From assembly GCA_038244055.1 (NCBI GenBank), contig JBBRTW010000444.1, positions 1 through 6,062 of the forward strand: a DNA stretch of 6,062 nt. Direction: 5' to 3'. The DNA is from DASPKW01 sp038244055. GTDB lineage: Bacteria > Planctomycetota > Phycisphaerae > Tepidisphaerales > Tepidisphaeraceae. The position numbers and the translations under genes were made by a program. The notes under the pieces were generated by a model. It did not search any database. It worked only from the letters and a program-made list of their open reading frames with translations, and had not been told where the DNA came from. This document shows positions 5,306 to 6,062 of the stretch, in pieces (the first letter of the stretch is position 1; each line of letters starts with the position of its first letter).

Positions 5306-5749
5306 TCAACACGCGCGCACGACCGTCGCCTTGCGCTGGGCGATCTTCTGGTACTCGGCGGCGATCTGCATGGCTTTGCTGACCAGCTCGGGCTTCATGA
5401 CGTGGATCTCGATCTCGGTCCAGCAGCCGTTGGCGAACAGTCCTTCGCGGCGCTCGAAGGCTTCATCGTAGGGCAGACGCCGCGCGGGGGCGGTGATGGC
5501 CAGCTCGGGGGTGTTCGACAGGGAGTTGATGCAGATCAGGGAGACCGACGAGCCGGGGAAGCGGGCATTGAAATCCTTGGACCAGTGGATCAACCCTTCG
5601 TGCAGAATCCGCTCGGCCATCTCGATCACCCGCGCCACCAGCGCCGAGTAGGATTCGCGCACCTCCACCCCGCGCAGCGGCCGGCCGCAGGCGGCGCAGT
5701 AATGGGCGGTGTCAGGAGCGGGCGTCGAACATCCGGGGCACTGGGGCAT
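5306..5749 (-). CDS. Zinc-ribbon protein of unknown function (147 aa)
   Basis: Residues 4-21 hold a CxxC-x10-CxxC zinc ribbon: C4PGC7 and C18AAC21, followed by GRPL. This is the usual N-terminal 'zinc-ribbon' module of small bacterial regulators and membrane proteins. The rest (30-147) has a helical stretch (SYSALVARVIEMAERILHE) and then a beta-rich region (VSLICINSL, ELAITAPARR, EIEIHVMKPE), ending in a helix and KATVVRAC. No membrane segment is seen. The ATG at 5749 has GGAG five bases upstream, which fixes the start well. The domain after the ribbon is not one I recognise. It may bind a protein or nucleic-acid partner. It is transcribed toward the 221-aa gene and shares the repeat between them. 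Confidence 0.82.
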   Translation of the reverse strand: MPQCPGCSTPAPDTAHYCAACGRPLRGVEVRESYSALVARVIEMAERILHEGLIHWSKDFNARFPGSSVSLICINSLSNTPELAITAPARRLPYDEAFERREGLFANGCWTEIEIHVMKPELVSKAMQIAAEYQKIAQRKATVVRAC

Positions 5750-5775
5750 GGTTTCTCCGGTGGAAGTCCAGAGAT

Positions 5776-5803
5776 ACTATAGGAGGGCAGATCCAATGGT
5801 AAA
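5776..5803 (-). promoter_or_regulatory. Candidate promoter of the zinc-ribbon gene
   Basis: On the minus strand, TTTACC (plus-strand 5798-5803, 4 of 6 to TTGACA) and TATAGT (5776-5781, 5 of 6 to TATAAT) are 16 bases apart. The leader to the ATG at 5749 would be about 20 bases and contains the GGAG. The -35 hexamer falls within the 7-bp repeat at 5795-5822. Identified by eye. Confidence 0.35.
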
Positions 5804-5822
5804 TGTTAAATGTCAAATGGGG
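5795..5822. repeat. 7-bp tandem repeat (AATGNTA)
   Basis: Four consecutive heptamers AATGGTA, AATGTTA, AATGTCA, AATGGGG share AATG at a period of seven. They form a short AT-rich patch that abuts the polypurine run beginning at 5819. Confidence 0.65.
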
Positions 5823-5862
5823 GGAGAGGGGGAGGGGGGAAGGGGGGAAGGGGGAGGGGGGA
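5819..5862. repeat. 44-base uninterrupted polypurine, G-rich run
   Basis: All 44 bases are purines, mostly runs of three to six G separated by single or double A. The run could form G-quadruplex or triplex structures. It precedes the GGGTATA hairpin, repeating the order seen at 2954-3016. Confidence 0.9.
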
Positions 5863-5883
5863 CGATGAGACGATGGGACGGGA

Positions 5884-5927
5884 GGGTATAGGGTATAGGG
5901 CATTCCGATACCCGATACCCTATACCC
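5884..5927. repeat. GGGTATA hairpin
   Basis: Left arm 5884-5903 (two GGGTATA units plus GGGCAT) pairs with right arm 5908-5927 at 18 of 20 positions, with a four-base TCCG loop. The left arm is the same heptamer as at 2975-3016, so this is a second copy extended into a palindrome. It lies between the divergent starts at 5749 (-) and 5971 (+). No T-tract follows, so it is not a clear terminator. Confidence 0.85.
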
Positions 5928-5970
5928 TAGGACGAGCTTCGGCCTTCCCTTCGTGCTCTGCGATCCTTCC

Positions 5971-6062
5971 ATGATGGAAAGCGCGCCGACCGAGCCCAAT
6001 GCCGATGCGAACGCGGAGGGCGATCTCCCCGCCCGCCCGGCCGAGCGCGCGATGGATTCGGC
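5971..6062 (+). CDS. N-terminal fragment of a plus-strand gene leaving the window
   Basis: From the ATG at 5971 (or 5974) the frame reads MMESAPTEPNADANAEGDLP and on to the window edge (30 codons, no stop). The composition is acidic and Ala/Pro-rich, typical of a disordered N-terminal leader, with no signal peptide. No SD is evident upstream (GCGATCCTTCC). The family cannot be judged from this. It is divergent from the zinc-ribbon gene. Confidence 0.45.
   Translation, partial: MMESAPTEPNADANAEGDLPARPAERAMDS

Noticed and set aside
5232..5471. 79-codon plus-strand frame starting MAKHHHYF
   Set aside because: It runs through the right arm of the inverted repeat and then antisense to the zinc-ribbon gene.
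5712..5999. 95-codon minus-strand frame across the polypurine run
   Set aside because: Its middle is Pro/Ser low complexity translated from the purine tract and GGGTATA hairpin.

Overview
The window looks like a GC-rich bacterial chromosome segment, most likely from a planctomycete (class Phycisphaerae or a relative). This is an inference. It rests on the mix of a delta-60/RTX repeat protein, small family-less proteins, and intergenic repeats of the 'CCACGAAGACACGAAGG' and 'TTAGCCACAGATTTACACAGAT' kind that I associate with planctomycete and verrucomicrobial genomes. No rRNA, tRNA or CRISPR array is visible.

Layout. Bases 1-28 hold the first codons of a minus-strand gene that runs out of the window. 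Its Shine-Dalgarno (SD) sequence sits inside an inverted repeat. Bases 165-1496 (+) carry a delta-60 repeat plus RTX calcium-binding protein that lacks a proper 5' end. A hairpin repeat (1568-1632) and a small Pro/Ala-rich protein (1715-2056, +) follow. Bases 2057-2311 contain a 21-bp tandem repeat. On the minus strand, 2312-2878 is a clear nuoB (complex I N2-cluster subunit), standing alone without other nuo genes. Its upstream region (2879-3214) holds a candidate promoter and a G-quadruplex-type GGGTATA repeat. Three plus-strand genes follow: a small membrane protein with an ESFPASD tail (3215-3625), an unrecognised 177-aa protein (3783-4316) and an unrecognised 221-aa protein (4444-5109). 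A minus-strand zinc-ribbon protein (5306-5749) converges on the last of these. The window ends with a polypurine/GGGTATA hairpin region and the first codons of another plus-strand gene (5971 onward).

The genes do not form one recognisable pathway. The strongest shared theme is the intergenic space: nearly every gap carries a different repeat or hairpin (1568-1632, 2206-2289, 2954-3016, 3626-3771, 4335-4397, 5106-5303, 5795-5931). Several of these touch gene boundaries. One supplies a stop codon, one lies 11 bases before a start, and one overlaps a candidate -35 box. I found no convincing new multi-gene system. The best candidates for novelty are the SD-sequestering hairpin at the left edge, the twin polypurine/GGGTATA composite repeats, and the unassigned small proteins.
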